From Rhizobium sp. (lineage in GTDB: Bacteria > Pseudomonadota > Alphaproteobacteria > Rhizobiales > Rhizobiaceae): a stretch of 36,368 bases of DNA. The stretch is from positions 1 through 36,368 of the forward strand of contig JAQGJP010000051.1 in NCBI GenBank assembly GCA_028290545.1. The letters are read 5' to 3'. The notes beneath the pieces are model-generated. The model did not search any database. It saw only the letters and a program-made list of their open reading frames with translations, and had not been told where the DNA came from. Position 1 is the stretch's first letter; every line of letters begins with the position of its first letter. A program made the position numbers and the translations under genes. Of this stretch, positions 8,509 to 17,274 are shown one piece after another.

Positions 8509-8587
8509 TTCGTTGCACCTTCATCCCAAGACCGAGAACTCTATCCTCTTGGAAATGTTAGATTTATCGAGTGGAGAGTGCCGCAGG

Positions 8588-8624
8588 TTAAGCCCTCCCC
8601 CTTGTGGGGAGGGTTTGGGAGGGG
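8588..8624 (-). repeat. Rhizobial palindromic repeat, copy 2 (inverted)
   Basis: The 37-bp partner of the copy at 8472-8508, in opposite orientation. It lies 9 bp beyond the end of the desaturase gene. A third, more diverged copy with three mismatches is at 31757-31793, so this is a dispersed family and not a single local hairpin. Confidence 0.75.
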
Positions 8625-8633
8625 TCTTGGTCT

Positions 8634-9524
8634 TCAATTCAGCCCCTCGATATATTTCCGGTTGAACCGGACATAGCCGTTCTCCACCTCTTTCAGGTGG
8701 CTTTCGATGATCGCATGGAATTCCGGCAGGCGATGGAACGGCACGCCTGGATAAGAATGATGCTCGGCATGATAGGGCATGTTCCAGGCGAGTTTCCTGA
8801 CCAGCCAGGTGGTCCTGGTCGTCCGCGTGTTCTCCAGCATATTGGCCACGAAGGCACAGCGGCCATGCTCGGCCAGCAGATAGAGCCTGAGGAACGGTTC
8901 GCCGATCAGCGCCGGCAGCAGCCAGACCCAGACGAGCACCGTGCTCTGGAAATAGATGGAGAGGCAGGCCATCGCCGCATAGAGCACGATCATCACCCGC
9001 GCTTCGCGCCGCACCTTGGGATAGCCCTTGGGCGGCAGGTAGGCGGCACGGTTGCGGTCTGCGGCGTTGATGAACAGGCCCGAAATCGCCCCCCACCAGA
9101 CCGGCAGGCCGGAGACATGCCTGATATACTGCCACAGCGTATCCGGCTTGGGCGAGGAGAGTTCCGGATCGTTGTCCGGATCCTGCGTATAGCGGTGATG
9201 GGCGAAGTGGAAATAGCGGAACCAGTCCGACGGCAGGAACAGCAGGAAGCCCGAGATTCGCGCCACGGCATTGTTGATCCACGGCGTGCGGAAGGGCGTC
9301 AGATGCACCGCCTCGTGCAGCAGCGTGAACAGGAAGACGATCAATATCCCGTGCGGCAGCAGCAACAGCCACCAGAACGGCACCCGCAAGGCGATCAACC
9401 CGCCCAAGAGCACGATCAGCCCCCAATGGGCGACAAGATGGGCAAGCCCGGCGCGATCGGACTTTTCGGTCAGCCGGTCGCGCTGTTCAGGGGTGAGGGA
9501 GGCGATGATGGTTCGATGGTCCAT
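8634..9524 (-). CDS. Membrane fatty acid desaturase
   Basis: From the ATG at 9524 the product has 296 residues. It contains all three histidine boxes of the membrane di-iron desaturase/hydroxylase family: HEAVH (after LFTLL), HFAHHRYTQDPDNDPE, and HAEHHSYPGVPFHRLPEFH. Hydrophobic stretches before the first box and around LGLIVLLGGLIALRV and the central VLVWVWLLPALIG form the membrane helices. Such enzymes insert a double bond, or sometimes a hydroxyl, into lipid acyl chains using O2. The frame extends to 9599, but the proximal ATG (MDHRTIIASLTPEQRDRL) begins the conserved part. It is downstream of tam and an aldehyde dehydrogenase on the same strand. The exact substrate is unknown. Confidence 0.85.
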   Translation of the reverse strand: MDHRTIIASLTPEQRDRLTEKSDRAGLAHLVAHWGLIVLLGGLIALRVPFWWLLLLPHGILIVFLFTLLHEAVHLTPFRTPWINNAVARISGFLLFLPSDWFRYFHFAHHRYTQDPDNDPELSSPKPDTLWQYIRHVSGLPVWWGAISGLFINAADRNRAAYLPPKGYPKVRREARVMIVLYAAMACLSIYFQSTVLVWVWLLPALIGEPFLRLYLLAEHGRCAFVANMLENTRTTRTTWLVRKLAWNMPYHAEHHSYPGVPFHRLPEFHAIIESHLKEVENGYVRFNRKYIEGLN

Positions 9525-9617
9525 GGGTGGTCTCGCCGGTTCGTTCACGCGATCAGCGGAAATCTGATGCATGCTAGAACGCAACGGACCGGTAATCAAT
9601 ATGTCTAGACATGTGGT

Positions 9618-10388
9618 TCAAGTTTTCACCGCAACCATGAATAGCCTCGGAAAGCGGAACAGCACCTTGCCGTCGCTGAGTGCCGGATAGGCCCTGGCGA
9701 TGCGGGCGGTGTAGTCCTCGACAAAGTCGTCGCGCTGTTGCGGCGGCACGCGTTGCAGATAGGGCATCAGGCCGGTGCCCTTGACCCATTCGACGATCGC
9801 CCCGGCGCCGTTCATCGGGTGATTGTAGATCGTGTGCCAGATGTCGAGGCGGGAAGATCTGGCCACCAGCCGGTCATAATAGACCGAAGGCGAGGGAAGC
9901 GCCGCGCGGCGGGTGCTTCTGCCTTCGAATGCGCTGCGCCACGGTCCGGCATGCGCCGATTCCTCCATCAGCAGATGGCTGGGCTCATCGAGATTGTCGG
10001 GCATCTGCACCGCCAGTACGCCGCCCGGGGAGAGCTCATCCATCAGCCTGTCGAAAATGTCGAGATGCTCGGGCAGCCACTGGAAGACGGCGTTGGCGAA
10101 CAGCAGGTCCTGCGGTGCGCCGGGTTTCCATGTCGCAAGGTCGGCCTGGGTGAAGGTGGTGCCGGGCAGGCGTTTCCGGGCCGCTTCCACCATGTTGGCG
10201 TCGCTGTCGAGGCCGGAGACCTGTGCCGCGCCGAAGCGCTCGATCAGCAGTTCGGTGGAATTGCCCGGTCCGCAGCCGAGATCGACCGCGCGGTCGAGGC
10301 TGTCGAGCGGCACCTGCGCCAGCAGGTCGCGCGCCGGCCTCGTCCGCTCATCCTCGAATTTCACATATTGGCTGGGGGACCAGGGCAT
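9618..10388 (-). CDS. tam: Trans-aconitate 2-methyltransferase
   Basis: A 256-residue class I SAM-dependent methyltransferase. Motif I is [14 protein letters not shown]; the acidic residue that binds the SAM ribose lies in [10 protein letters not shown], and motif II/post-I is QADLATWKP. The family signature [12 protein letters not shown], the PDNLDEPSH segment and the C-terminal [13 protein letters not shown] match Tam, which methylates trans-aconitate, an inhibitor of aconitase formed spontaneously from cis-aconitate. A ribosome binding site AAGGAAG precedes the ATG at 10388; the upstream frame is non-coding. It is 79 bp downstream of the aldehyde dehydrogenase and 93 bp upstream of the desaturase, so co-transcription is possible but not certain. 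Confidence 0.9.
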   Translation of the reverse strand: MPWSPSQYVKFEDERTRPARDLLAQVPLDSLDRAVDLGCGPGNSTELLIERFGAAQVSGLDSDANMVEAARKRLPGTTFTQADLATWKPGAPQDLLFANAVFQWLPEHLDIFDRLMDELSPGGVLAVQMPDNLDEPSHLLMEESAHAGPWRSAFEGRSTRRAALPSPSVYYDRLVARSSRLDIWHTIYNHPMNGAGAIVEWVKGTGLMPYLQRVPPQQRDDFVEDYTARIARAYPALSDGKVLFRFPRLFMVAVKT

Positions 10389-10467
10389 GGATCGCTTCCT
10401 TCGGACACATGCCATGGTTTCCCATCCGGACAACCGGCGGTCAATGCCGCCACCTGTCGCAGCTCGA

Positions 10468-11892
10468 TCAGGCCGCAAATGCGCCCAGCAGCGATTTCGG
10501 CTCCAGATAGGCTTCGAGCCCGAACGTGCCGAACTCGCGGCCGATACCGGATTGCTTGAAACCGCCGAACGGTGCGAAGGGCTCGTGATGCATGCCGTTG
10601 ATCAGCACGCGACCGGCTTGCAGACGTCCGGCAACCTCATGGGCATGCGCCAGATCGGCACCGATGACGACGGCCTGCAGTCCGTAATCGGTATCATTGG
10701 CAATCGCGATCGCCTCTTCCTCGTCGCGATAGGTCAGCACCGACAGCACGGGCCCGAAGATTTCCTCGCGCGCGATCTGCATGTCGTTGGTGACATTGGT
10801 GAACACCGTCGGCTTGACGAAATAGCCGCCCAGCCCGTCGGGCTTGCCTTCGCCGCCGGCCAGCAGTGTCGCGCCGCCCTCGGTGCCCAGCCTGATATAG
10901 TTCTGCACGCGCTCCCACTGCTTCAAGCTGACCATCGGGCCGACTTCCGTCCTGGCATCGAGGGGGTCGCCCACGACAGTGTTTTCGACCGCAGCCTTCA
11001 CCAGCCGGTTCGCTTCCTCAAGCCTGTCCGCGTGTACCAGGATACGGGTGCCGGCGATGCAGGCCTGGCCGGAATTGACGAAACCGGCGGCGACGGCGAG
11101 CGGGATGGCAGTTTCGAGATCCGCATCGGGCAGGATGACGGTCGGCGACTTGCCGCCGAGTTCCAGAGTCACCCGCTTCAGCGTTTCGGTGGCGGCGCGC
11201 ATGATCGTCTTGCCGACAGCCGTCGAGCCCGTGAACGAGACCTTGGCGATGTCGCGGTTGGTCGAGAGCTCGTTGCCGACCACGTCGCCGCGGCCATTGA
11301 CCACGTTGTAGAGGCCCTTGGGCAGGCCGGCGTCATGCAGCGCTTCCAGCACCACCTGCGTCTGGATGGCACTCATCTCGGAAGGCTTGATCACAACCGT
11401 GCAGCCGGCGGCGAGCGCCGTGGCCAGCTTGCTGCAGATGAAGCCGGCATTGGCATTCCATGGCGTGATCAGGGCCGCCACGCCAACCGGCTCCATCATC
11501 ACTTCGGCTGTGCCGATACGGCGGCTGAGCGGATAGGTCTCGAGCGTCTTCGCCGCATCGAGAAAGGATTGCGCGGCATAGACCGAGGTCCAGTGGGCGC
11601 GCTCCGGCGGCGCGCCATATTCCTCGGTCATTGCGGCGGACATATCGTCAGCGCGGGCGGCGACGGCCTTGTGCAGGCGATGCAGCAGTTCGATGCGCTC
11701 GGCCACCGTGCTGCGGGAATAGGTCTCGAAGGCGCGTTTGGCGGCGGCGATGGCACGGCGCGTGTCCTCGACATCGCCGAGCCGGACGGTGCCGATCACT
11801 TTGGCGGTGGCGGGATTGTAAAGGTCGAAGCGTTCCTCGCCATGCGGGGTGACGAAGGTGCCGTCGATATAGATCTGGTCGATTGAGTGCAT
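10468..11892 (-). CDS. NAD(P)-dependent aldehyde dehydrogenase
   Basis: The 474-residue enzyme of the ALDH superfamily oxidises an aldehyde to the acid. It shows the N-terminal YIDGTFVTP start, the cofactor region [10 protein letters not shown] and KPSEMS, the [11 protein letters not shown] loop, the catalytic base Glu in [12 protein letters not shown], the nucleophile Cys in [12 protein letters not shown], and the C-terminal [13 protein letters not shown] signature. The start is supported by an AAGGAGAG ribosome binding site. It diverges from a LysR-family gene across 94 bp, which makes that regulator its likely controller. Substrate is undetermined; the sequence resembles broad-range aliphatic/aromatic aldehyde dehydrogenases of about 475 residues. 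Confidence 0.92.
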   Translation of the reverse strand: MHSIDQIYIDGTFVTPHGEERFDLYNPATAKVIGTVRLGDVEDTRRAIAAAKRAFETYSRSTVAERIELLHRLHKAVAARADDMSAAMTEEYGAPPERAHWTSVYAAQSFLDAAKTLETYPLSRRIGTAEVMMEPVGVAALITPWNANAGFICSKLATALAAGCTVVIKPSEMSAIQTQVVLEALHDAGLPKGLYNVVNGRGDVVGNELSTNRDIAKVSFTGSTAVGKTIMRAATETLKRVTLELGGKSPTVILPDADLETAIPLAVAAGFVNSGQACIAGTRILVHADRLEEANRLVKAAVENTVVGDPLDARTEVGPMVSLKQWERVQNYIRLGTEGGATLLAGGEGKPDGLGGYFVKPTVFTNVTNDMQIAREEIFGPVLSVLTYRDEEEAIAIANDTDYGLQAVVIGADLAHAHEVAGRLQAGRVLINGMHHEPFAPFGGFKQSGIGREFGTFGLEAYLEPKSLLGAFAA

Positions 11893-11986
11893 GATCTCTC
11901 TCCTTGTTGATGAGCAAGAGATAGCGCTCTATGATTAATCGGATAAGCCGCATAAACATGCATGCGATGATGCAGGAATCGAAACA

Positions 11987-12880
11987 ATGCGTGACGCTAC
12001 CCACGAATATGAGGCAATCGTCCGGCTGGCGCGGACCAGCAATTTCCGGGCGGCGGCGGTAGAACTCGGCATGTCGCCCTCCGCGCTCAGCCATGCGGTG
12101 GCGGCGGTCGAGGCGCGGCTCGGCATCCGGCTGTTCAACCGGACGACACGCAGCGTCTCCCTGACGGAGGCCGGCGAGCAGTTCGTGGCGCGGGTGGCCC
12201 CCGCGCTCGCCGATATCCGGTATGCGGTGGAACAGGTGAATTCGCATCGGGAAACGCCGATGGGCACGCTGCGGATCAACACGTCGGTCGGCGCGGCGCG
12301 GCAATTCATGCCGACCGTGCTCGACTATATCAGCCGCTATCCGGAGATGAAGGTCGATATCGTCACCGAAAACAAGCTGGTGGATATTGTCGCCGGCGGT
12401 TTCGATGCCGGGATCCGGCTGGCGGAATATCTGCCGCAGGACATGATTTCCGTGCCGCTCGGCGACCGGCAGCGCATGGTCGTGGTCGCTTCACCGGGTT
12501 ATTTCGCGGCCAACCCGCCGCCGAAGACGCCTGCCGACCTGCTGTCGCACCGTTGCATCCGCATGCGAATGCCGGGCGGCAACATCTGGTCATGGGAATT
12601 CGAGCGGCACGGCGAAATGGTCAATATCGACGTCGATGGCCTGTTGACGCTCGATGAGCCGAATCTGATACTGGAGGCGGCACTCGCCGGTGTCGGCATC
12701 GCCTTCATGAACGAGTGGAATGTCGAGGATCATGTCGCTGACGGACGGCTGGTCCTGGTGATGGACGAGTGGACGCCGCCCTTTCCTGGTCTCTGCCTCT
12801 ATTATCCCGGCCGGCGGCATGTGCCGGCAGGGCTGAGGGCGATGATCGACTTGATCAAGGAGAAGCGTGCGAAAGGCTGA
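11987..12880 (+). CDS. LysR-family transcriptional regulator
   Basis: This 297-residue protein has an N-terminal winged HTH ([57 protein letters not shown], residues about 7-65), followed by a LysR substrate-binding domain (about 90-290). It resembles the large CrgA-like subgroup with [10 protein letters not shown] at the domain junction. It diverges from the aldehyde dehydrogenase gene, the classical arrangement for a LysR activator and its target. The 94-bp spacer has several short dyads but no T-N11-A site that I would commit to. Its stop codon abuts that of the glutathione peroxidase gene on the other strand (TGATCA). Confidence 0.93.
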   Translation: MRDATHEYEAIVRLARTSNFRAAAVELGMSPSALSHAVAAVEARLGIRLFNRTTRSVSLTEAGEQFVARVAPALADIRYAVEQVNSHRETPMGTLRINTSVGAARQFMPTVLDYISRYPEMKVDIVTENKLVDIVAGGFDAGIRLAEYLPQDMISVPLGDRQRMVVVASPGYFAANPPPKTPADLLSHRCIRMRMPGGNIWSWEFERHGEMVNIDVDGLLTLDEPNLILEAALAGVGIAFMNEWNVEDHVADGRLVLVMDEWTPPFPGLCLYYPGRRHVPAGLRAMIDLIKEKRAKG

Positions 12881-13423
12881 TCAGCCGGCCAGCGCCTTGT
12901 CGATATCGGCTGATATCACCGGATCGGTCACAGCCATGTTGGGCGAATAGCGGCCGATCACCTTGCCGTCGCGCGAAACGAGGAATTTCTCGAAATTCCA
13001 GAGCACGTCGGAGGGCTGTTCGGGACCCTGGCCGGATTCGGTGAGCCGCTGGCGGAGCGCCTCGGCACCGACAGAATCGGGCTTCTCCGCTGTCAGGGCG
13101 CGATAGAGCGGGTGCGTGTCGGCGCCCCTGACGGAAATCTTGGAGAACATCGGGAAGGTCACGTCATAGGTCAGCGTGCAGAAGGCGGCGATGTCCTGAT
13201 CCGTGCCGGGTTCCTGGTCCTTGAAATTGTTGGCCGGAAAGCCGAGCACTTCGAGGCCTTGATCGTGCTTGTCGCGATAGAGGCCTTCCAGCCCCTCATA
13301 TTGCGGCGTCAGCCCGCATTTCGAGGCGGTGTTGACGATCAGCAGGACCTTGCCCTGGTAATCGCCGAGCGTGGCGGCGCTGCCGTCGATGCGGGAAACG
13401 GGGATGGATTGGATGTCGGTCAT
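12881..13423 (-). CDS. Cys-type glutathione peroxidase (BtuE-like)
   Basis: A 180-residue thioredoxin-fold peroxidase of the GPx family, reducing hydroperoxides in the cytoplasm. The peroxidatic residue is Cys36 in NTASKCGLTPQYEGLE (cysteine, not selenocysteine), Cys82 in AFCTLTYDVTFPMF is the probable resolving cysteine, and Trp142-Asn143 in LWNFEKF complete most of the catalytic tetrad. The usual FPCNQF motif reads FPANNF (62-67), so the tetrad Gln is replaced by Asn66. Such enzymes usually run on thioredoxin. The start at 13423 is the conserved one. It follows a LysR gene on the same strand after 75 bp and is convergent, with no gap, to the other LysR gene. Confidence 0.9.
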   Translation of the reverse strand: MTDIQSIPVSRIDGSAATLGDYQGKVLLIVNTASKCGLTPQYEGLEGLYRDKHDQGLEVLGFPANNFKDQEPGTDQDIAAFCTLTYDVTFPMFSKISVRGADTHPLYRALTAEKPDSVGAEALRQRLTESGQGPEQPSDVLWNFEKFLVSRDGKVIGRYSPNMAVTDPVISADIDKALAG

Positions 13424-13498
13424 GCGAGGCTCCGGGATGTGGGTATGGGAGGCATATAGGTAAGGCAAATGGATAGGGGAAGACCGGCAAAGGCAATG

Positions 13499-14377
13499 TC
13501 ACCAGATGCCGCGCTCTTCCCTGACAATCTCATGCAGGAAATCCGCGACGATGCGGACGCGAGCGAGGTCGCGGGCGCTTTCATGGAAGATCGTCCAGTA
13601 AGTGCGCCGGATGGCGATATCCGGCATGACGCGGATGAGATCGTCATATTGGCGGGCGACGTAATTGTGCAATATGCCGATGCCGGCGGCGGAGCGCACG
13701 GCTTCGTTCTGGCCGATGGCAGATGAAATCTCGAAGCCGGCGTCCCAGTTGCGCATAACTTCGCCGGTGAAATTCAGCGATTGCGAGAAGATCAGATCCT
13801 CGACATAGCCGATGCGGCGATGGCTTTTCAGCGCTTCGGCATCTTCGGGCAGGCCGTGCAGCTCGGCATAACCACGGGACGCGTAGAGGCCAAGCGTGTA
13901 ATCGGTGAGCTTGGAGGAAACCAGCCGCCCCTGTTCCGGCCGCTCCAGCGTGATGGCGATATCCGCCTCACGCTGCGACAGCGAAAACGAGCGCGGCACC
14001 GGCACGAGCTGGATTTTCAGCTCCGGATGCCGCTCGATCAGCCGGCCCATGCGCGGCGCGAGAAACGACACGCCGAAACCGTCCGGCGCGCCGATTCGCA
14101 CCGTGCCGGCGATCGCCGTATCGGTGCGGCCGAGATTGGCCTGCGCCGCCAGCATCTCGGTTTCCATCCGCTCGGCGGAGGCCAGGAACACTTCGCCTTC
14201 AGCGGTCAGTTCGCATCCATTGGTGCGGCGGATGAACAGCCGGGTCTTCAGTGATTCCTCGAGCGCGGTGACGCGGCGCGACAGCGTCGCGTGATTGACA
14301 CCCAGCCGCCTGGAGGCCGCCAGGATTTGTCCCGCGCGGGCCACGGCGAGGAAAATGCGGATATCGTCCCAGTTCAT
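13499..14377 (-). CDS. LysR-family transcriptional regulator
   Basis: The 292-residue protein has a canonical N-terminal HTH (MNWDDIRIFLAVARAGQILAASRRLGVNHATLSRRVTALEESLKTRLFIRRTNG) and a LysR effector domain starting at about GTVRIGAPDGFG (residue 90). The ILAASRRLGVNHATLSRRV recognition region is typical of the subgroup often found beside methylmalonate-semialdehyde dehydrogenase genes in rhizobia. It diverges from mmsA across a 310-bp region, making mmsA the probable target. The glutathione peroxidase gene lies downstream on the same strand after 75 bp and may be read through. Confidence 0.93.
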   Translation of the reverse strand: MNWDDIRIFLAVARAGQILAASRRLGVNHATLSRRVTALEESLKTRLFIRRTNGCELTAEGEVFLASAERMETEMLAAQANLGRTDTAIAGTVRIGAPDGFGVSFLAPRMGRLIERHPELKIQLVPVPRSFSLSQREADIAITLERPEQGRLVSSKLTDYTLGLYASRGYAELHGLPEDAEALKSHRRIGYVEDLIFSQSLNFTGEVMRNWDAGFEISSAIGQNEAVRSAAGIGILHNYVARQYDDLIRVMPDIAIRRTYWTIFHESARDLARVRIVADFLHEIVREERGIW

Positions 14378-14687
14378 TGTTGGTCCAATCGCCCGTGATA
14401 CCCCTCACCAACTGCGGCCAAGGGCTCGCAAGCTCGCCCGGCCTTCGTATCCTCTCCCACAAGGGGAGAAGTAAAGCCGGAGCGAGATCATGCCACAGCC
14501 CTCCTCTCCCCTTGTGGGAGAGGATAGTTCGTCCCCACGCGGCAGAGCCGATTGGCTGGACGAACTTGGTAAGGGGTAAATGCTTCCTTTTAACTTCAAT
14601 CCATGCACAGCGGATGCTTATTCCAAATCATTGCTTTGTGCAAATTCAAGTGCGATAACCCGCCATCAGATTACAGGAGGATCACGC
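14378..14687. other. Divergent promoter region of the LysR gene and mmsA
   Basis: The 310-bp spacer contains no gene. It holds the long inverted repeat at 14448-14526 and, just before mmsA, a strong ribosome binding site (AGGAGG, 14675-14680). An in-frame ATG at 14580 exists but lacks a ribosome binding site, and the residues between it and 14688 are not part of the conserved enzyme. Confidence 0.6.
14448..14526. repeat. 22-bp perfect inverted repeat with 35-bp loop
   Basis: The arms at 14448-14469 and 14505-14526 are exact reverse complements (core CTCTCCCACAAGGGGAGA). The core resembles the GC-rich palindromic repeats at 8472, 8588 and 31757 but is shorter and distinct. Lying between divergent genes, it could form a hairpin or cruciform; a dispersed-repeat origin is more likely than a regulator site. 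Confidence 0.7.
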
Positions 14688-16184
14688 ATGTACCAGATCG
14701 GGCATTTCATCGGCGGCAAACAGGTTGCCGGCACGTCCGGCCGCAAGGCCAATGTCTTCAATCCCGCCACCGGCGAAATCCAGGCGGAAGTGGCGCTCGC
14801 CAGCGCTGCCGAACTCGACGCCGCCGTGCAGAACGCCAAGGCCGCGCAGCCGAAATGGGCGGCAACCAATCCGCAGCGCCGCGCCCGCGTGTTCATGAAG
14901 TTCGTCCAGCTGCTCAACGACAACATGAACGAACTGGCTGAAATGCTCTCCCGCGAGCATGGCAAGACCATTGAAGACGCCAAGGGCGACGTCGTCCGTG
15001 GCCTCGAAGTCTGCGAATTCGTCATCGGCGCGCCGCATCTCACCAAGAGCGAATTCACCGAAGGCGCCGGTCCGAACATCGACATGTATTCGATCCGCCA
15101 GGCTGTCGGCATCGGCGCCGGCATCACCCCGTTCAACTTCCCCGGCATGATCCCGATGTGGATGTTCGCACCGGCGATCGCCTGCGGCAATGCCTTCATC
15201 CTCAAGCCGTCCGAGCGCGATCCGTCTCTGCCGATCCGTCTGGCCGAACTGATGATCGAAGCGGGCCTCCCCGCCGGCGTTCTCAACGTCGTCAACGGCG
15301 ACAAGGGCGCAGTCGACGCAATCCTGACCCATCCGGATATCGCTGCCGTCTCCTTCGTCGGCTCAACCCCGATCGCCCGCTATGTCTATGGCACGGCGGC
15401 GATGAACGGCAAGCGCGCCCAGTGCTTCGGCGGCGCCAAGAACCATATGATCATCATGCCGGATGCCGATCTCGACCAGGCTGCCCAGGCGCTGATCGGC
15501 GCGGGCTACGGCTCGGCCGGCGAGCGCTGCATGGCGATCTCGGTGGCCGTCCCCGTCGGCGAGGAAACCGCCAACCGCCTGATCGACAAGCTCACCCCGA
15601 TGGTGGAATCGCTGCGCATCGGCCCCTATACCGATGAAAAGGCCGATCTCGGCCCTGTCGTCACCAGGGAAGCCCAGGCCCGCATCACCGGCCTGATCAA
15701 CCGGGGCATCGAGGAGGGCGCCAAACTCGTCGTCGATGGCCGCGATTTCAAACTCCAGGGCTATGAGAACGGCTATTTCGTCGGCGGCTGCCTGTTCGAC
15801 CATGTCACGCCGGACATGGACATCTACAAGACCGAAATCTTCGGACCGGTGCTGTCGGTCGTCCGCGCCAAGAACTATGAGGAAGCGCTGGACCTGCCGA
15901 TGAAGCATGAATACGGCAATGGCGTCGCGATCTACACCCGAGACGGCGATGCGGCCCGCGATTTCGCATCCCGCATCAATATCGGCATGGTCGGCATTAA
16001 CGTGCCGATCCCGGTGCCGCTCGCCTATCATTCGTTCGGCGGCTGGAAGTCGTCGTCCTTCGGCGATCTCAACCAGCACGGCACGGATTCGATCAAGTTC
16101 TGGACCCGCACCAAGACGATCACCAGCCGCTGGCCCTCGGGCATCAAGGACGGCGCGGAATTCTCCATCCCGACCATGAAGTAA
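14688..16184 (+). CDS. mmsA: CoA-acylating methylmalonate-semialdehyde dehydrogenase
   Basis: The product is 498 residues from the ATG at 14688. MmsA converts methylmalonate semialdehyde (valine catabolism) or malonate semialdehyde (inositol and beta-alanine catabolism) to propionyl- or acetyl-CoA with NAD+. The sequence has GHFIGGKQV at the start, the ITPFNFPGMIPMWMF cofactor segment, FVGSTPIARYVYG, the FGGAKNHMIIMPDAD motif that replaces the usual Glu of other ALDHs, and the nucleophile Cys281 in GSAGERCMAIS. The C-terminus (SFGGWKSSSFGDLNQHG) is also typical. AGGAGG at 14675 supports the start. The divergent LysR gene is the likely regulator, and a hairpin terminator follows at 16215. Confidence 0.95.
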   Translation: MYQIGHFIGGKQVAGTSGRKANVFNPATGEIQAEVALASAAELDAAVQNAKAAQPKWAATNPQRRARVFMKFVQLLNDNMNELAEMLSREHGKTIEDAKGDVVRGLEVCEFVIGAPHLTKSEFTEGAGPNIDMYSIRQAVGIGAGITPFNFPGMIPMWMFAPAIACGNAFILKPSERDPSLPIRLAELMIEAGLPAGVLNVVNGDKGAVDAILTHPDIAAVSFVGSTPIARYVYGTAAMNGKRAQCFGGAKNHMIIMPDADLDQAAQALIGAGYGSAGERCMAISVAVPVGEETANRLIDKLTPMVESLRIGPYTDEKADLGPVVTREAQARITGLINRGIEEGAKLVVDGRDFKLQGYENGYFVGGCLFDHVTPDMDIYKTEIFGPVLSVVRAKNYEEALDLPMKHEYGNGVAIYTRDGDAARDFASRINIGMVGINVPIPVPLAYHSFGGWKSSSFGDLNQHGTDSIKFWTRTKTITSRWPSGIKDGAEFSIPTMK

Positions 16185-16729
16185 GCGACATTCAGTCGAA
16201 TGATAGTGTGAAACGGGTCGCGAAAGCGGCCCTTTTTTGGGGGCTGATGGGAGGGATGGCCTTGATAGTGCGATGGGATACTCGGTCGCGGCAGCTTCGC
16301 GCCAAGAGCGGTCATCCCCATGCAGGTGAAGCAACGTCCTGTCGGCGATCTTGCGTTCTTTTAGAACCTTGACCGTCTTCATGATGTTCGGCGCAGGACC
16401 CTGCCGGCCGATGACGTGGGAGAGCACCTCTGCAACCACTTCCTCGCTTGCATGCAGTCTGAACTGCTGAGGCGCGCACGAAGCGGAACAAAACCACAAT
16501 CAGTCCGCTCGAGGTCCAGGTCACGGTCTCGACGACCATGGAAAGAGGGCGAGCAATGTGTTAATCGTCCTGGAAGGCACGAGATTAGAACGGACGCATC
16601 GATGGCTGGGTCGGGTGGTGAACGCATATCTCGCAAGCTCGCGGCGCTGGCGGCCAAACTCCGCTGAGGCCGGCGGGTTGTCGAATGGGACTGCACAAAA
16701 ATCGAGAATACTCACTGAGGGACGAGACA
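16185..16729. other. 545-bp region with no supported gene
   Basis: After the mmsA terminator this stretch has open frames on both strands, but none has a ribosome binding site or a recognisable protein. A minus-strand frame around 16280-16480 has protein-like composition (for example NIMKTVKVLKERKIADRTLL), which could be a gene remnant, but it runs on without a stop into mmsA antisense. Compositional character changes here relative to the flanking chromosome, as in the next 1.1 kb. Confidence 0.45.
16215..16238 (+). terminator. Rho-independent terminator of mmsA
   Basis: GGGTCGC and GCGGCCC pair around a GAAA tetraloop (one G-T pair) and are followed by a run of six T's. It begins 30 bases after the mmsA stop codon and fits an intrinsic terminator well. 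Confidence 0.75.
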
Positions 16730-17155
16730 ATGGACGATTTTCATACGAAACGCATGATCCTTGAATTCCTGAGAAAGCACACCTTGGCGGTCATCGCGAC
16801 CTGCCATCGTAATGGAACGCCGGAGGCTGCTACGATCGACTTCTCGGTGCGCGACAATCTTGAGATCGTGTTCAGCACTTTCAAGGACACGCGAAAGTTC
16901 GACAATCTCGCGGAGCGTCCCGGCGTCGCGTTCGTAGTCGGATGGAACGACAATATCACGGTTCAATACGAGGGTGAGGCAACAAGGGTTCCTGCCGCGG
17001 ATATCGAACAATACCAGGAAGCTTATCTCAACAGCGTTCCGGCCGATAGGGAGTTCATCGAGAGAGGGGCCGTGATGTTCAAAGCGCCGCCGCGGTGGAT
17101 TCGATATTCCGATTTCAACAAGGAGCCTCCCGAGCTGATCGAGATTCAATTCTGA
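16730..17155 (+). CDS. Pyridoxamine 5'-phosphate oxidase-fold protein
   Basis: A 141-residue split-barrel flavin-binding-type protein. It begins MDDFHTKRMILEFLRKHTLA and shows the family pattern VIATCHRNGTPEAATIDFSVRDNLEIVFSTF followed by RKFDNLAERPGVAFVVGW and ITVQYEGEATRVP. Proteins of this size bind FMN, F420 or haem, and many are uncharacterised. The C-terminal KAPPRWIRYSDFNKEPPELIEIQF is typical of the general stress/PPOx-like group. The start at 16730 has GAGG about 9 bases upstream; an upstream start (16685) is less likely. Codon use is less GC-biased than in neighbours, and the gene sits alone in a gene-poor segment, suggesting acquisition by transfer. Confidence 0.8.
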   Translation: MDDFHTKRMILEFLRKHTLAVIATCHRNGTPEAATIDFSVRDNLEIVFSTFKDTRKFDNLAERPGVAFVVGWNDNITVQYEGEATRVPAADIEQYQEAYLNSVPADREFIERGAVMFKAPPRWIRYSDFNKEPPELIEIQF

Positions 17156-17274
17156 CAGACGCAACGGCTTCGGGTCGCCGTCGGAGGGCGTCGGCTAAAT
17201 CGTGACACCCGCCTTGAGGGCAAGATAACCTAGAGGATCGCGGAGGCTCAGCAAACCCGATCATCAAGACAAAT

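Noticed and set aside
9913..11886. A 657-residue plus-strand frame antisense to tam and the aldehyde dehydrogenase
   Set aside because: Low-complexity shadow composition, no start signal, and both minus-strand genes have full conserved motifs.
11893..11986. A LysR T-N11-A operator between the aldehyde dehydrogenase and its divergent LysR gene
   Set aside because: Several short dyads exist, but none stands out in symmetry or position enough to call a site.
16280..16480. Minus-strand protein-like stretch in the gap after mmsA
   Set aside because: Part of a frame that continues antisense through mmsA, with no ribosome binding site; I could not match it to a family, so it is only mentioned as a possible remnant.
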